A stretch of DNA of 64,000 bases from Pseudoroseicyclus_A sp041714655 (GCF_041714655.1 NZ_CP168219.1:310001-374000), one strand, 5' to 3'; counted from the first letter of the stretch, positions 17,560-25,814 are shown. Numbers and translations: made by a program. Notes: generated by a model from the sequence alone, not told the origin.

Positions 17560-18137
17560 GCCCCCGGCACTTCCCTCCCCGCCGCCCGCAGGAACGTCAC
17601 ATGCGCCACGCCGACCTTGCGGTGCTCCGCGAGCGTGAAGCCCGGCGGCGCGGGCTGCGGCGCGGCTTCTTCCCAAAGCACCAGCGCGTCCGGGGCCAGC
17701 CAGCCGCCCGCGCGGGCAGAGGCGAGGGCGGCCGCGCCGAGCGCCCGGCCATAGGGCGGGTCGAGAAAGACCAGGGTCGCCGCCTCCCCCGCGTTCGCCG
17801 GCAGGGCCGTCGCATCGGCGGCGAGGAGCCGCGCCTCCGCCCCTCGGCGCGCCCGCCCGAGGTTGTCGCGGATCAGCCGCTGGCCGACCCGGCCGTTTTC
17901 CACGAAGAGCGCCGAGCCCGCGCCGCGCGACAGGGCCTCCAGCCCCAGCGCGCCGGTCCCGGCGAAGAGGTCGAGCACCACGGCCCCGCGGAGCGGCGCG
18001 CCGTAGCGGCCGCCCTCGAGGAGGTTGAACAGCGTCTCGCGCAGCCGGTCGGAGGTCGGGCGGAGCGCCGCCGCCGCATCGCCTTCGCCGACCTCAGCCA
18101 GCCGGAGCCCACGGTGCTGGCCCGCGATGATCCTCAT
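17550..18137 (-). CDS. rsmD: 16S rRNA (guanine(966)-N(2))-methyltransferase
   Basis: Methylates G966 of 16S rRNA using S-adenosylmethionine. It has 195 residues, starting MRIIAGQHRGLRL, with LRPTSDRLRETLFNLL, the SAM-binding VLDLFAGTGALGLEALSRGA and the catalytic LDPPYG motif (about residue 120). It begins 7 bp after the stop of the FAD-dependent reductase gene, so the two form a unit. Its 3' end runs into a REP-like palindrome that encodes the final few residues. Confidence 0.93.
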   Translation of the reverse strand: MRIIAGQHRGLRLAEVGEGDAAAALRPTSDRLRETLFNLLEGGRYGAPLRGAVVLDLFAGTGALGLEALSRGAGSALFVENGRVGQRLIRDNLGRARRGAEARLLAADATALPANAGEAATLVFLDPPYGRALGAAALASARAGGWLAPDALVLWEEAAPQPAPPGFTLAEHRKVGVAHVTFLRAAGREVPGAPG

Positions 18138-18144
18138 CAGACCC

Positions 18145-19353
18145 TCACGCCGTCAGCAGCGCCTTGAGATCGGCGGAGGCATTGCCGACCACCGCCGGGT
18201 CCGCCGTCTTGCCGGCCTCGATCAGGCGCTTGCCGATCATGTAGCCGCGCGGGTCGTTCATCGCATCGACGGCGATGAGCTGGCCGCCCCGGTAGTACCA
18301 ATGCGAGCGCGCCGCGCCGCCGTCGCGAACCACCACGCGGTCATAGCCGGTGTTGAGCCCGGCGATCTGCAGCTTGCACTCGTACTGGTCGCTCCAGAAC
18401 CACGGCTTCGGGCGATAGGGCTCGTCGCTGCCCAGCATCGCCAGCGCCGCCGCCTCGCCCATGTCGATGGCGTTGCCGACGCTCTCGAGCCGGATGCGCC
18501 CCTCGCCCCAGGGGAAGGAGGCGCAGTCGCCGGCGGCGAAGACATCCTCCGCCGAGGTGCGGCAATGCGCATCCACCGCGATGCCGTTGTCTATGGCGAG
18601 CCCGGCGGCGCTGGCGAGGATCGTCGCGGGCGCGATGCCGATGCCGGTGATGACGAAATCGACTTTGAGCTCGCGGCCGTCCGCCAGCACGGCGCCCTCG
18701 ACGGCCTCGGTGCCGGTCAGCCTTTCCAGCCCGACATTCTCGATCACCTCGACGCCATGGGCGCGGTGGAGCTCGCGGAAGTAATCCGCCGTCTCTTCCG
18801 CCGCGACGCGGCCGAGGATGCGCTGGGCGGCCTCGATCAGCGTCACCTTCAGGCCCTTCTTGGCGGCCACCGCCGCCGCCTCGAGCCCGATATAGCCGCC
18901 GCCGACGACGAGCACGTGGCGGCCGGGCTGCATCAGCGGCGCCATGCGGCCGGCATCGTTGAGGTCGCGCATCGTGAGCACGCCCTGAAGGCCGCCGCCC
19001 ATCGCGGAGGGAAGCTGCCGCGGATCGGCGCCGGCGCAGAGCGCGAGCTTGTCATAGGCGAGCGGCTCGTCGCCGGAGAGGAGCACCCGGTGCGCGGCCG
19101 GGTCGATCTCGACCACCCGCGTGTCCGTCAGCAGGCGGATGTTCTGCGTCTCGTACCAGTCGGCCGGCCGCAGGTAGAGCCGCGCCTCCTCCATCTCGCC
19201 CAGAAGGAACTTCTTGGAGAGGGGCGGGCGCTGGTAGGGGGGCGCGGGCTCGGCGCCGATGAGGGTGATCTCACCGTCGAATCCGGCGGACCGCAGCTTG
19301 GCGACCAGCGAGGCCCCGGCCTGACCGGCTCCGATGACGACGTAATGGCTCAT
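18145..19353 (-). CDS. FAD/NAD(P)-dependent oxidoreductase, ferredoxin/putidaredoxin reductase type
   Basis: A 402-residue two-dinucleotide-binding flavoprotein. FAD site GAGQAGASLVAKLR at the N terminus, YQRPPLSKKFLLG typical of putidaredoxin/rubredoxin reductases, NAD site VVGGGYIGLEAAAVAAKKG (about 150), and the second FAD motif TSAEDVFAAGDCASFP (about 270), then PWFWSDQYECKLQIAG. It would pass electrons from NAD(P)H to a ferredoxin or rubredoxin, often for a P450 or Rieske oxygenase. No such partner is nearby. First gene of the unit with rsmD; divergent from the peroxiredoxin gene. Confidence 0.9.
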   Translation of the reverse strand: MSHYVVIGAGQAGASLVAKLRSAGFDGEITLIGAEPAPPYQRPPLSKKFLLGEMEEARLYLRPADWYETQNIRLLTDTRVVEIDPAAHRVLLSGDEPLAYDKLALCAGADPRQLPSAMGGGLQGVLTMRDLNDAGRMAPLMQPGRHVLVVGGGYIGLEAAAVAAKKGLKVTLIEAAQRILGRVAAEETADYFRELHRAHGVEVIENVGLERLTGTEAVEGAVLADGRELKVDFVITGIGIAPATILASAAGLAIDNGIAVDAHCRTSAEDVFAAGDCASFPWGEGRIRLESVGNAIDMGEAAALAMLGSDEPYRPKPWFWSDQYECKLQIAGLNTGYDRVVVRDGGAARSHWYYRGGQLIAVDAMNDPRGYMIGKRLIEAGKTADPAVVGNASADLKALLTA

Positions 19354-19425
19354 GGGGCTCTCCCTCTTGCATCAGGCGAGACTATCCGCTCCGCTCGGGG
19401 AGAGAAATCAGGAAAGGATATTCCC

Positions 19426-19902
19426 ATGGCCATCTCCCCCGGAGACCACCTGCCCGACGCCACCTTCCTCGTGATGGGCGAGGACGGGCCCGAGAGCCTC
19501 AAGCTCGAGACGGCCGGCCGCAAGATCGCCATCTTCGGCCTGCCCGGCCCCTTCACCGGCACCTGCACCACGGCGCATGTGCCGAGCTTCCAGAGGAACG
19601 CCGATGCCTTCGCCGAGAAGGGGGTGGACGAGATCTACTGCGTCGCCGTCTCCGACGCCTTCGTCATGAAGGCCTGGGCCGAGAGCATGGGCGCCGACCG
19701 GATCACCTTCCTCGCCGACCCGGCGTCGGACTTCACCAAGGCCATCGGCCTCAACTTCACGGCGCCGCCGGTCGGCTTCTACGACCGCTCGAAGCGCTAT
19801 TCGATGCTGGTGGAGGACGGGGTCGTGAAGGCCGTGAACCTCGAGGAGAGCCCGGGGACCTGCGACATCTCCGGCGGCGAGGCTCTGCTCGAGAAGGTCT
19901 GA
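19426..19902 (+). CDS. Peroxiredoxin, Prx5 type
   Basis: Reduces hydrogen peroxide and organic hydroperoxides by a thiol mechanism in the cytosol. It has 158 residues. Peroxidatic Cys47 sits in PGPFTGTCTTAHVPSF, matching the Prx5 pattern; a second Cys146 (SPGTCDISG) is placed where some Prx5 proteins have a resolving cysteine. ATG 19426 has AGGAAAGG upstream. Divergent from the FAD reductase gene, so the 72-bp gap must hold both promoters. A pair of perfect hairpins follows the stop. Confidence 0.93.
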   Translation: MAISPGDHLPDATFLVMGEDGPESLKLETAGRKIAIFGLPGPFTGTCTTAHVPSFQRNADAFAEKGVDEIYCVAVSDAFVMKAWAESMGADRITFLADPASDFTKAIGLNFTAPPVGFYDRSKRYSMLVEDGVVKAVNLEESPGTCDISGGEALLEKV

Positions 19903-19911
19903 CCTGGGGGC

Positions 19912-19959
19912 CACGATTTTCGCGCGAAAATCGTGCACGGAAATCGCGTGATTTCCGTG
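19912..19959. repeat. Two abutting 24-bp palindromes after the peroxiredoxin gene
   Basis: Bases 19912-19935 form a perfect palindrome (CACGATTTTCGC and its complement). Directly next, 19936-19959 form a second one with 10-bp arms (CACGGAAATC/GATTTCCGTG) and a GCGT centre. They start 9 bp after the stop codon. They may act as a strong 3' hairpin, though no T tract follows, or as a protein-binding palindrome. They are too AT-rich in their arms to be chance in this genome. Confidence 0.75.
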
Positions 19960-20316
19960 GGCGCGATAGCGTACGGTCGGTCCTGTGGGGCCGACGGTTG
20001 CCGCTCGTCCCCGCGCGGAATCAAGCCGCAGGCGCCGCGCGAGCGCCGGCCCGTCCCGCGGGCTGGCGCTCTGGTGGGGCTGCTCTGACGGTCGGGCGGA
20101 GGATGTGGCGGCACCATAAAGTGCCCTGCGGCACCGCTAGGAGCGCCAACCCCCGGGCCGGCGTGCTAGGTTTGGTCTCGATTAAGATGAGCTGGTGGTG
20201 TGAAACCCCACCCTACGCCTGACCCGGGCGGCGACCTCCATATGGAAATCGCAGGCTAAAACCGTCGTCTTATCCAGATTGATTTTTTCGCCGGGTTTTG
20301 GGCAAGCGCGCAAAAA
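19960..20316. other. Intergenic stretch entering the low-GC patch
   Basis: No gene found. It contains a degenerate GTAGG REP-like copy (about 20192-20216, reverse orientation, ending CCCCACCCTAC). After about 20220 the base composition drops visibly (AT-rich words such as TTGATTTTTTCG), marking the edge of the patch that holds the next two small genes. Confidence 0.5.
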
Positions 20317-20535
20317 CTAAGATTTCTTCACCTCCCGCCTTCGAACTCGCCACGCCTCTTCTGACTTGGATCGAGCCTTATCTGTGGTCGAGAAACGGTT
20401 AGGATGCTCTTGACTAAATTCGTGAACGCAGATGCGCACTAGCTCAGAAAGCGAGCGCCCATAGCTCTTTACGCCAGCTTGGAGCCATTCGTCGATGTCT
20501 GGATCGACTGTGATGGTGATCCTGTGCTTACTCAT
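20317..20535 (-). CDS. Ribbon-helix-helix (CopG/Arc-like) small protein
   Basis: A 72-residue protein. The N-terminal 45 residues fit a ribbon-helix-helix fold: strand RITITVDPD, helix IDEWLQAGVKSYG, and helix RSLSELVRICVHEFSQ. The C-terminal tail is basic and charged (KARSKSEEAWRVRRREVKKS). Such proteins are DNA-binding repressors or antitoxins. Its ATG lies inside the end of the upstream small membrane-protein gene (8-bp overlap), so the two form a mini-operon. Codon use and base composition are less GC-rich than the neighbours, suggesting transfer. Confidence 0.7.
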   Translation of the reverse strand: MSKHRITITVDPDIDEWLQAGVKSYGRSLSELVRICVHEFSQEHPNRFSTTDKARSKSEEAWRVRRREVKKS

Positions 20536-20722
20536 CGTCTTGATCTCTTAGACCATCTAAGGTTGCTGCTGCGACCGCTAATCCGAAGACAATCCCCATC
20601 TCGGCTACGGTACTGCCGCCAAGTGGTAGAAAATGGAACACTTTCGGGAGCAGCCCCTTCGCTACTGCAAGCAGCAGCAATGCGACACCTGCAATAGCAA
20701 TGAACTTCACGAACGCCTCCAT
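20528..20722 (-). CDS. Small two-helix membrane protein, unknown
   Basis: A 64-residue protein with two hydrophobic helices (about residues 5-25 and 40-55) separated by KVFHFLPLGGS, and an acidic tail RDQDDE. ATG 20722 has GAGGG at a good distance. It overlaps the following ribbon-helix-helix gene. The pair resembles a small module with a membrane peptide and a DNA-binding protein, which could be a type II-like toxin-antitoxin, but I recognise no family. The 232 bp upstream (20723-20954) contain no gene I can support. Confidence 0.6.
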   Translation of the reverse strand: MEAFVKFIAIAGVALLLLAVAKGLLPKVFHFLPLGGSTVAEMGIVFGLAVAAATLDGLRDQDDE

Positions 20723-20954
20723 CTGAGCGCCCTCGTTGATAGCTGGAAAACCTTAACAAGTGGTTGCTACTGCATCACATTGAGCCGCCGGATGTGCGCC
20801 CATGTCGATCGGATCATACAAGCCGGCCTATTCAACACTTATGTCCTTGAGACAGTAGGAACCGCTTGAGTGGGCAAAGATCAGAGTTTCGATCGCGGCG
20901 GGTGGCCAGAACAAATGGTTTTCTGTCAACGGCGGAAACCATATGGTCTCCGCC

Positions 20955-21353
20955 TCACTCCGGGTCGAGATCGAAGCGCCTTGTCCCCTCAGGCACCGTC
21001 ACCCAGCCGTGCCGGCGGCTCTCGTAGATCGAGGCGCGGGGCGGCGGGAGATCCGGGTCGGCGAAGGCGCCGACGGCGCCCGTCACCCAGTCGCCGCCCT
21101 CCTCTGTATGGAAGAGATTGGTCCCGCAGACCGGGCAGAAGCGGAAGGTGATGCGGCTGCCCTGCCGGTCGCCCACCCGCAGGTACTCCGTCGCCTGCCC
21201 CGTCACCCGCCAGGGCGGGCCGAAGGAGGCCAGCGCCGCGAAGACGCTGCCCGTCCGCCTCTGGCAGGCGAGGCAATGGCAGATGCCGCCGCCGAGCTCT
21301 GCCCCTTCCAGCTCGATGGAGAGCTGGCCGCACTGGCAGGCGGCGCGGCGCAT
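20955..21353 (-). CDS. GFA/CENP-V-type zinc protein
   Basis: A 132-residue protein of the glutathione-dependent formaldehyde-activating (GFA) family. The zinc-binding cysteines are visible in CQCGQL, ICHCLACQRRTGS and FCPVCGTNLF. Members are often annotated as formaldehyde-activating enzymes, but most are of unknown activity. Its ATG follows the TAG of the MscS gene with no gap; it is the last gene of a six-gene minus-strand unit. Confidence 0.88.
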   Translation of the reverse strand: MRRAACQCGQLSIELEGAELGGGICHCLACQRRTGSVFAALASFGPPWRVTGQATEYLRVGDRQGSRITFRFCPVCGTNLFHTEEGGDWVTGAVGAFADPDLPPPRASIYESRRHGWVTVPEGTRRFDLDPE

Positions 21354-22241
21354 CTATTCCGCCGCTTTCGCCCCGGCCTGGCCGTCGGGCGCATCCTCGG
21401 GCGTCTCGTAGACCAAAGTCCGCGTCGGGAAGGGGATCGGCACGCCGGCGGCGTCGAGATTCTCCTTCACCTTCCGTGTCATGTCGGTCTGGAAGGCATA
21501 GGCATCGCTGTTGGCGCACCAGATCCGCACCTGGAAATCCACCGACCAGTCGCCGAGGTTGTTCACCTGGATGAAGGGCTCGGGCTCCGCATGGGCCCGC
21601 GGGTCGGACATGATCGTCTCGCGGATCACCCGCTCGGCCTCGGCGAGGTTGGCGCCGTAGCCGACGCCGAAGGTCCATTCCACCCGCCGCGTGTCATAGC
21701 GCGAGAAGTTCTTGATCGTGTTCCCCCAGACCTCGGAATTGGGGATGATGTACTGCACGTTCTGCAGGTCGGCGAGCTCGGTGTAGTTCAGCGATATGTC
21801 CTTCACCGTGCCCATCACGCCGTTGATGACCACGAAATCCCCGATGCGGATCGGGCGGAAGAAGATCAGCATCACGCCCGCAGCGATGTTCGACAAGGTC
21901 CCCTGCAGGGCGAGGCCGATGGCGAGGCCGGCGGCACCGATGGCGGCGACGATGGAGGTCGTCTGCACCCCGAAGGTGTTGAGCACGATGATGATCGAGA
22001 ACGCGATGATCGCGTAGCGCACCAGGTCGCCGAGAAAGCCGAAGAGCGCATCGTCCAGCGTGGCGTTCCGGATGCCGATCCGCTCGATCCGGCGCTTCAC
22101 CCACCCGGCGACGACGAAGCCGAGGATGAGGATGACGATCGCCGCCAGCACGCTGCCAAGGAGCGAGGCGAGAAACTGCACGGTGAGGAGGTCGCCGAGC
22201 GTGTGACCTCCCCAGAGTTCGGTATTGATAAGCTTGTCCAT
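21354..22241 (-). CDS. MscS-family mechanosensitive channel
   Basis: A 295-residue inner-membrane protein opened by membrane tension under hypo-osmotic shock. It has three N-terminal helices (about residues 20-50, 70-90 and 95-125). The pore-lining third helix shows the Gly/Ala pattern AIGAAGLAIGLALQGTLSNIAAG of MscS, followed by the beta domain (FRPIRIGDFVVINGVMGTVKDISL) and the C-terminal cage domain. It sits between the pterin dehydratase and GFA genes with zero-base spacing on both sides. Confidence 0.93.
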   Translation of the reverse strand: MDKLINTELWGGHTLGDLLTVQFLASLLGSVLAAIVILILGFVVAGWVKRRIERIGIRNATLDDALFGFLGDLVRYAIIAFSIIIVLNTFGVQTTSIVAAIGAAGLAIGLALQGTLSNIAAGVMLIFFRPIRIGDFVVINGVMGTVKDISLNYTELADLQNVQYIIPNSEVWGNTIKNFSRYDTRRVEWTFGVGYGANLAEAERVIRETIMSDPRAHAEPEPFIQVNNLGDWSVDFQVRIWCANSDAYAFQTDMTRKVKENLDAAGVPIPFPTRTLVYETPEDAPDGQAGAKAAE

Positions 22242-22529
22242 CTATCCCTTCGCCAGTTGGTCTATCTTCTTTGCGAGCTTGGCGTCGCGCGCCGTCAGGC
22301 CGCCAGTGTCATGGCTGGTGAGCGTGACGTCCACCCGCTTGTAGCTGTTCGACCAGTCGGGATGGTGGTTCCACTTCTCCGCCCAGAGCGCCGCGCGGGT
22401 CATGAAGCCGAAGGCCTCGATGAAGTTGCGGAACTCGAACGTCTTCTGGAGGGCCTTGCCCTCGTCGGCCAGCGCCCAGCCGCGCTCCAGCGCGGCGGCC
22501 CGGTCGTCTTCTGTGATCTCGTCGCTCAT
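22242..22529 (-). CDS. phhB: 4a-hydroxytetrahydrobiopterin (pterin-4a-carbinolamine) dehydratase
   Basis: Dehydrates 4a-hydroxytetrahydropterin during recycling of the pterin cofactor. It has 95 residues with the signature EKWNHHPDWSNSYKRVDVTL (two active-site histidines) and a C-terminal LTSHDTGGLTARD--LA motif. Phenylalanine hydroxylase is not encoded here, so its partner is elsewhere or it serves another role, such as the molybdopterin-related one proposed for some homologues. Its ATG overlaps the upstream DUF482 gene stop (ATGA). Confidence 0.93.
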   Translation of the reverse strand: MSDEITEDDRAAALERGWALADEGKALQKTFEFRNFIEAFGFMTRAALWAEKWNHHPDWSNSYKRVDVTLTSHDTGGLTARDAKLAKKIDQLAKG

Positions 22530-23728
22530 TCGGCTTCGTCCCTTCGGTCACGGCGGAACGGCCCGTAGGAGGTGAGGATCTCGATCTCCTCGTCCACGGC
22601 CTCCGCCTCGGCGGCCAGATAGCGCGCGATGGCCTCGCGAAAACCGGCATCGCCGATCCAGTGGAGCGAATGCGTCTCCACCGGCAGGTAGCCGCGCGCC
22701 AGCTTGTGCTCGCCCTGGGCGCCTGCCTCGACGCGGCTGAGGCCATGGGCGAGCGCCCAGTCGATGGCCTGATAGTAGCAGAGCTCGAAATGCAGGCACG
22801 AATGGTGCTCGGTGCAGCCCCAGTAGCGGCCGAAGAGCGTCTGCCGCCCGATGAAGTTGAGCGCCCCGGCGATGGGGCGGCCGCCCCGGAGCGCGAGGCA
22901 GAGCATCACGTCATCGGCCATCGTCCGGTGCACGATGTCGAAGAAGGCGCGGGTGAGATAGGGTGTGCCCCATTTCCGGCTGCCGGTGTCCTGGTAGAAG
23001 CGCCAGAAGGCGTCCCAATGCTCGGGGAGGAGCTGGTCGCCGGTGAGGCAGACGATTTCGCCCCCGAACTCCTGCGCCGTCCGCCGCTCCTTGCGGATCA
23101 CCTTGCGCTTGCGGGAGGAGAGGGCGGCGAGGAAGCCCTCGAAATCCCCGTAGCCCTCGTCCTGCCAGTGGAATTGCTGCGTCGTGCGGCGGAGGAGCCC
23201 TATGGCCTCGCCCGCCATCGCCTCCGCCTCCGTGCAGAATGTCGCGTGGAGCGACGACATGCGGTTCTGCGCGGCGAGGCTGACGGCGCCCTGCACGAGG
23301 GCGGAGATACCCTCCGCCTCATGCCCCGGCGCGGTCAGGAAGCGCCGGCCGGTGGCGGGGGTGAAGGGCACGGCGATCTGCAGCTTGGGGTAGTAGTTGC
23401 CGCCGGCATTCTCGTAGGCATGGGCCCAGTTGAAATCGAAGATGTACTCGCCCTGGCTGTGCCCCTTGGCATAGAGCGGCGCGACGGCGATCAGCTTGCC
23501 GTCCTTCCGCGCGAGCAGGTGATGCGGCTCCCAGCCGGTACCCCGGCCGACGGAGCCGCTCTCCTCCAGCGCGTGGAGGAAGCGGTGCGTGGTGAAGGGG
23601 TCATTCGGGCGGCCACCGTCCGCCGCTTCGGGAGCGGCGCAGGCATCCCATTCGGCGGCGGGGATGCCGGCGAGGGAAGAGAGGGTGGAGACCTCGATCT
23701 CCACCTCGGGGCCGGGCGCCGCGCTCAT
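22526..23728 (-). CDS. DUF482 / FemAB-like GNAT-fold protein
   Basis: A 400-residue protein of the COG3146/DUF482 group with a FemAB-like tandem acyltransferase fold. Seen motifs: NDPFTTHRFLHALEESGSVG, YIFDFNWAHAYENAGGNYYPKL, the RKRKVIRKERR basic block, and RYWGCTEHHSCLHFELCYYQAID followed by EAGAQGEHKLARGY. The family is predicted to transfer acyl or aminoacyl groups, perhaps in wall or lipid modification; no activity is proven to my knowledge. Overlaps both neighbours by 4 bp. Confidence 0.85.
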   Translation of the reverse strand: MSAAPGPEVEIEVSTLSSLAGIPAAEWDACAAPEAADGGRPNDPFTTHRFLHALEESGSVGRGTGWEPHHLLARKDGKLIAVAPLYAKGHSQGEYIFDFNWAHAYENAGGNYYPKLQIAVPFTPATGRRFLTAPGHEAEGISALVQGAVSLAAQNRMSSLHATFCTEAEAMAGEAIGLLRRTTQQFHWQDEGYGDFEGFLAALSSRKRKVIRKERRTAQEFGGEIVCLTGDQLLPEHWDAFWRFYQDTGSRKWGTPYLTRAFFDIVHRTMADDVMLCLALRGGRPIAGALNFIGRQTLFGRYWGCTEHHSCLHFELCYYQAIDWALAHGLSRVEAGAQGEHKLARGYLPVETHSLHWIGDAGFREAIARYLAAEAEAVDEEIEILTSYGPFRRDRRDEAE

Positions 23729-24507
23729 GGCAGATAGCCCTCGAAGGTGACGTTGTCGGCGTAGCGGCGCGCCGCCGCCTCCGCCTCGGGGCTGCGGATC
23801 GTCCAGCAGAAGACGGCCAGCCCTGCCGCCTTGGCCCGCGCCACGGGGGCGGAGGAGAGGTCCGCCGCCTCGTGGCTGATGAAGGCGGCGCCGGTGCGGG
23901 CGAGATCCTTCATCTCGCGCAGCCGGGCGCGGCGCGCCTCGGGCACCTCCGGCCAGTCGTCCGCCCGGAAGGCGGCCGTGGTCAGCCCGCGGGGGACCCC
24001 CGGCGCCAGCGCCGCCATGGCGGCGACGCTCGCGGGGTTGAACGACATGAAGGCGAGCGGGCCGGCGTAGCCCTCCGCCGCCCGCGCCGCGGCCGCCTCG
24101 AGCGCACCGACCGAGGGGCCCAGCGCCCCGTCCTGATCCTTGATCTCGACGAGCAGCGGCACCCGCCCGGCGACCAGCGCCAGCACCTCGGCGAAGGTCG
24201 GGATGCCCTCCTCGCCGCCGGTGAGCCGGATAGCCCCGAGCTCCGCTGCCGTCCGGCCCGCCACGGGGCCGGCCTCGCCGGTCAGCCGCTCCAGCCCCTC
24301 GTCATGAAAGACCATCGCCACCCCGTCGGCGGAGGGCTGCAGGTCGATCTCGATCCCGTAGCCGGCGCCCACCGCCGCGCGCACGGCGGCGAGGGAATTC
24401 TCCGGCCGGCCCGCCCCGTGCAGCGCCCGATGCGCGATCGGCCGGGCGAGAAAGGCAGGCGGGAGGGCAGCGGTGGCTGCCAGAGAGTCGGGGGGCGTCA
24501 GGCTCAT
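23725..24507 (-). CDS. Glycerophosphodiester phosphodiesterase
   Basis: Hydrolyses glycerophosphodiesters to glycerol-3-phosphate and an alcohol. It has 260 residues with a TIM-barrel GDPD signature: IAHRALHG---ENSLAA, the metal-binding IEIDLQ, and FHDEGLERLTG; later LLVEIKD and the C-terminal VFCWTIR. No signal peptide is seen, so it is probably cytosolic. ATG 24507 overlaps the RidA gene stop. A longer open frame upstream merely runs through ridA in another frame. Confidence 0.9.
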   Translation of the reverse strand: MSLTPPDSLAATAALPPAFLARPIAHRALHGAGRPENSLAAVRAAVGAGYGIEIDLQPSADGVAMVFHDEGLERLTGEAGPVAGRTAAELGAIRLTGGEEGIPTFAEVLALVAGRVPLLVEIKDQDGALGPSVGALEAAAARAAEGYAGPLAFMSFNPASVAAMAALAPGVPRGLTTAAFRADDWPEVPEARRARLREMKDLARTGAAFISHEAADLSSAPVARAKAAGLAVFCWTIRSPEAEAAARRYADNVTFEGYLP

Positions 24508-24965
24508 GCGATCTCGAAGATGCCTTCGATCTCGACGGCCACGCCCCGCGGCAGGGCGGCCACGCCGACGGCCGAGCGGGCGTGCCGGCCGGAATCGCCC
24601 AGCACCTCGACCAGCAGGTCGGAGGCGCCGTTCACCACCTTCGGCTGATCGCCGAACCCCTCCGCCGAGGCGACGAAGGCCGTCAGCTTGACGACGCGCT
24701 TGAGCCGCCCCCAGTCGCCGCCGAGCGCCGCCCGCACCTGGGCGAGCAGCGACAGCGCGCAGGTCTTCGCGGCCTCGGCCCCGGCGGCGACATCCATGTC
24801 CGCGCCCAGCCGGCCGCAGATCATGTTGTCCGGCCCGTTGGAGACCTGGCCGGAGACGTAGAGCATCTGCCCGCTGATCACGAAGGGCACGTAATTGGCG
24901 GCCGGAGCCGGCGCATCGGGAAGCGTGAGCCCGAGCTCGGCGAGCCTGGCGTCGATATCTGTCAT
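24504..24965 (-). CDS. RidA/YjgF-family protein
   Basis: A 153-residue protein of the enamine/imine deaminase RidA superfamily: VPFVISGQMLYVSGQVSNGPD near residue 25, and the C-terminal SAVGVAALPRGVAVEIEGIFEIA. The arginine that binds carboxylates in true RidA is not clearly present (the loop reads HARSAVGV), so it fits a longer paralogue subgroup whose activity is less certain. First gene of a tight unit RidA-GDPD-DUF482-PhhB-MscS-GFA. Confidence 0.85.
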   Translation of the reverse strand: MTDIDARLAELGLTLPDAPAPAANYVPFVISGQMLYVSGQVSNGPDNMICGRLGADMDVAAGAEAAKTCALSLLAQVRAALGGDWGRLKRVVKLTAFVASAEGFGDQPKVVNGASDLLVEVLGDSGRHARSAVGVAALPRGVAVEIEGIFEIA

Positions 24966-25084
24966 GGGATTGCCCTGGAAAGGTTGCTTGCCCCCGAAGG
25001 CTAGTGCGCGCCCGCCCCCGCCTCAAGGCCCCCTGCCTTCACGAAAGCTGCGGAACCTCGGGGAACCGGCCCCCCGCCCCCCCA

Positions 25085-25147
25085 TCTTTGCTCCCGGGCA
25101 TCCTCGGGGGGAGTCGCCGAAGGCGACGGGGGGCAGACAGCCCCCCG
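25085..25147 (+). repeat. Intergenic hairpin repeat, AGACA-loop family, copy 3
   Basis: Near-identical to the copies at 9601 and 13797, with a perfect GTCGCC/GGCGAC stem and the C-rich/G-rich stem around AGACA. It lies between two minus-strand units (mlaC side and ridA side). Confidence 0.8.
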
Positions 25148-25228
25148 GTCCGCACTCTCCACCGGGCGCCCCGTCCGGGCAGCGCCTAAAATTCTTCCGC
25201 AAAGAACTTTGGGGCCGGGCCCCTTGCG

Positions 25229-25810
25229 TCAGGAGATGTCCGCGATGAGCCGCGGGAGGCTGCCGCCGCGCTGGTCGAGCATCGCCAGCACCTCCTGCCG
25301 CTCGGACAGGAGCATGTTCACGCCCTCGATCACGAGGTTGAAGAAGAGCGGCCGCCCATTCGAATCCTCGACATGGAAATCCACGCGGAAGGGCGACTGG
25401 CCGCGGAGCACGGCCCGCGTCTCGACCTCGACGCCGCGCGGCAGGTCGCGGGCGCCGACCACCTCCACCGCACCGCCGATGAACTCGCGGAAGCGGCTGC
25501 CGTAGCGGCGGGCGACATAGGTGGCATAGGCCCGGGTGAAGGCGGTGACCTCGGCGGCGGAGGCGGTCCGCCGCGCCGGGCCGAGCACATAGGCCGCGAT
25601 GGTCGGCACATCGGCATAGCGCAGGAAGATCGCCTCGAAATCGGAGAGCATGGCGCTCTCCGACTTGCCCGAGGCGATGACGGCATTCACCTCGGCCACG
25701 AGCTGGCTGACGAGCGTCGTCGCGGCATCGCGGGTGACGGCCGCGGCGGGGCCGGCGCCCAGAAGCGCGAACGCGGAGGCGGTGGCGAGGAAGGTGCGGC
25801 GGCTCAGCAT
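25229..25810 (-). CDS. MlaC/Ttg2D-like periplasmic phospholipid-binding protein
   Basis: A 193-residue periplasmic protein with a Tat-type signal (MLSRRTFLATASAFALLGAG) and a Tol_Tol_Ttg2/MlaC domain: FLRYADVPTIAAYVLGPARRTAS, FTRAYATYVARRYGSRF, VDFHVEDSNGRPLFFNLVIEGVNML. MlaC carries phospholipid between the outer-membrane MlaA complex and the inner-membrane MlaFEDB complex. It starts 4 bp after the mlaA stop. Genes for MlaFEDB are not in the window. Confidence 0.88.
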   Translation of the reverse strand: MLSRRTFLATASAFALLGAGPAAAVTRDAATTLVSQLVAEVNAVIASGKSESAMLSDFEAIFLRYADVPTIAAYVLGPARRTASAAEVTAFTRAYATYVARRYGSRFREFIGGAVEVVGARDLPRGVEVETRAVLRGQSPFRVDFHVEDSNGRPLFFNLVIEGVNMLLSERQEVLAMLDQRGGSLPRLIADIS

Positions 25811-25814
25811 GGGC

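Noticed and set aside
20633..20869. Plus-strand frame of 78 codons in the low-GC islet
   Set aside because: Lies antisense to the small membrane-protein gene, which has a good ribosome site and sensible helices; Cys/His-rich composition suggests chance.
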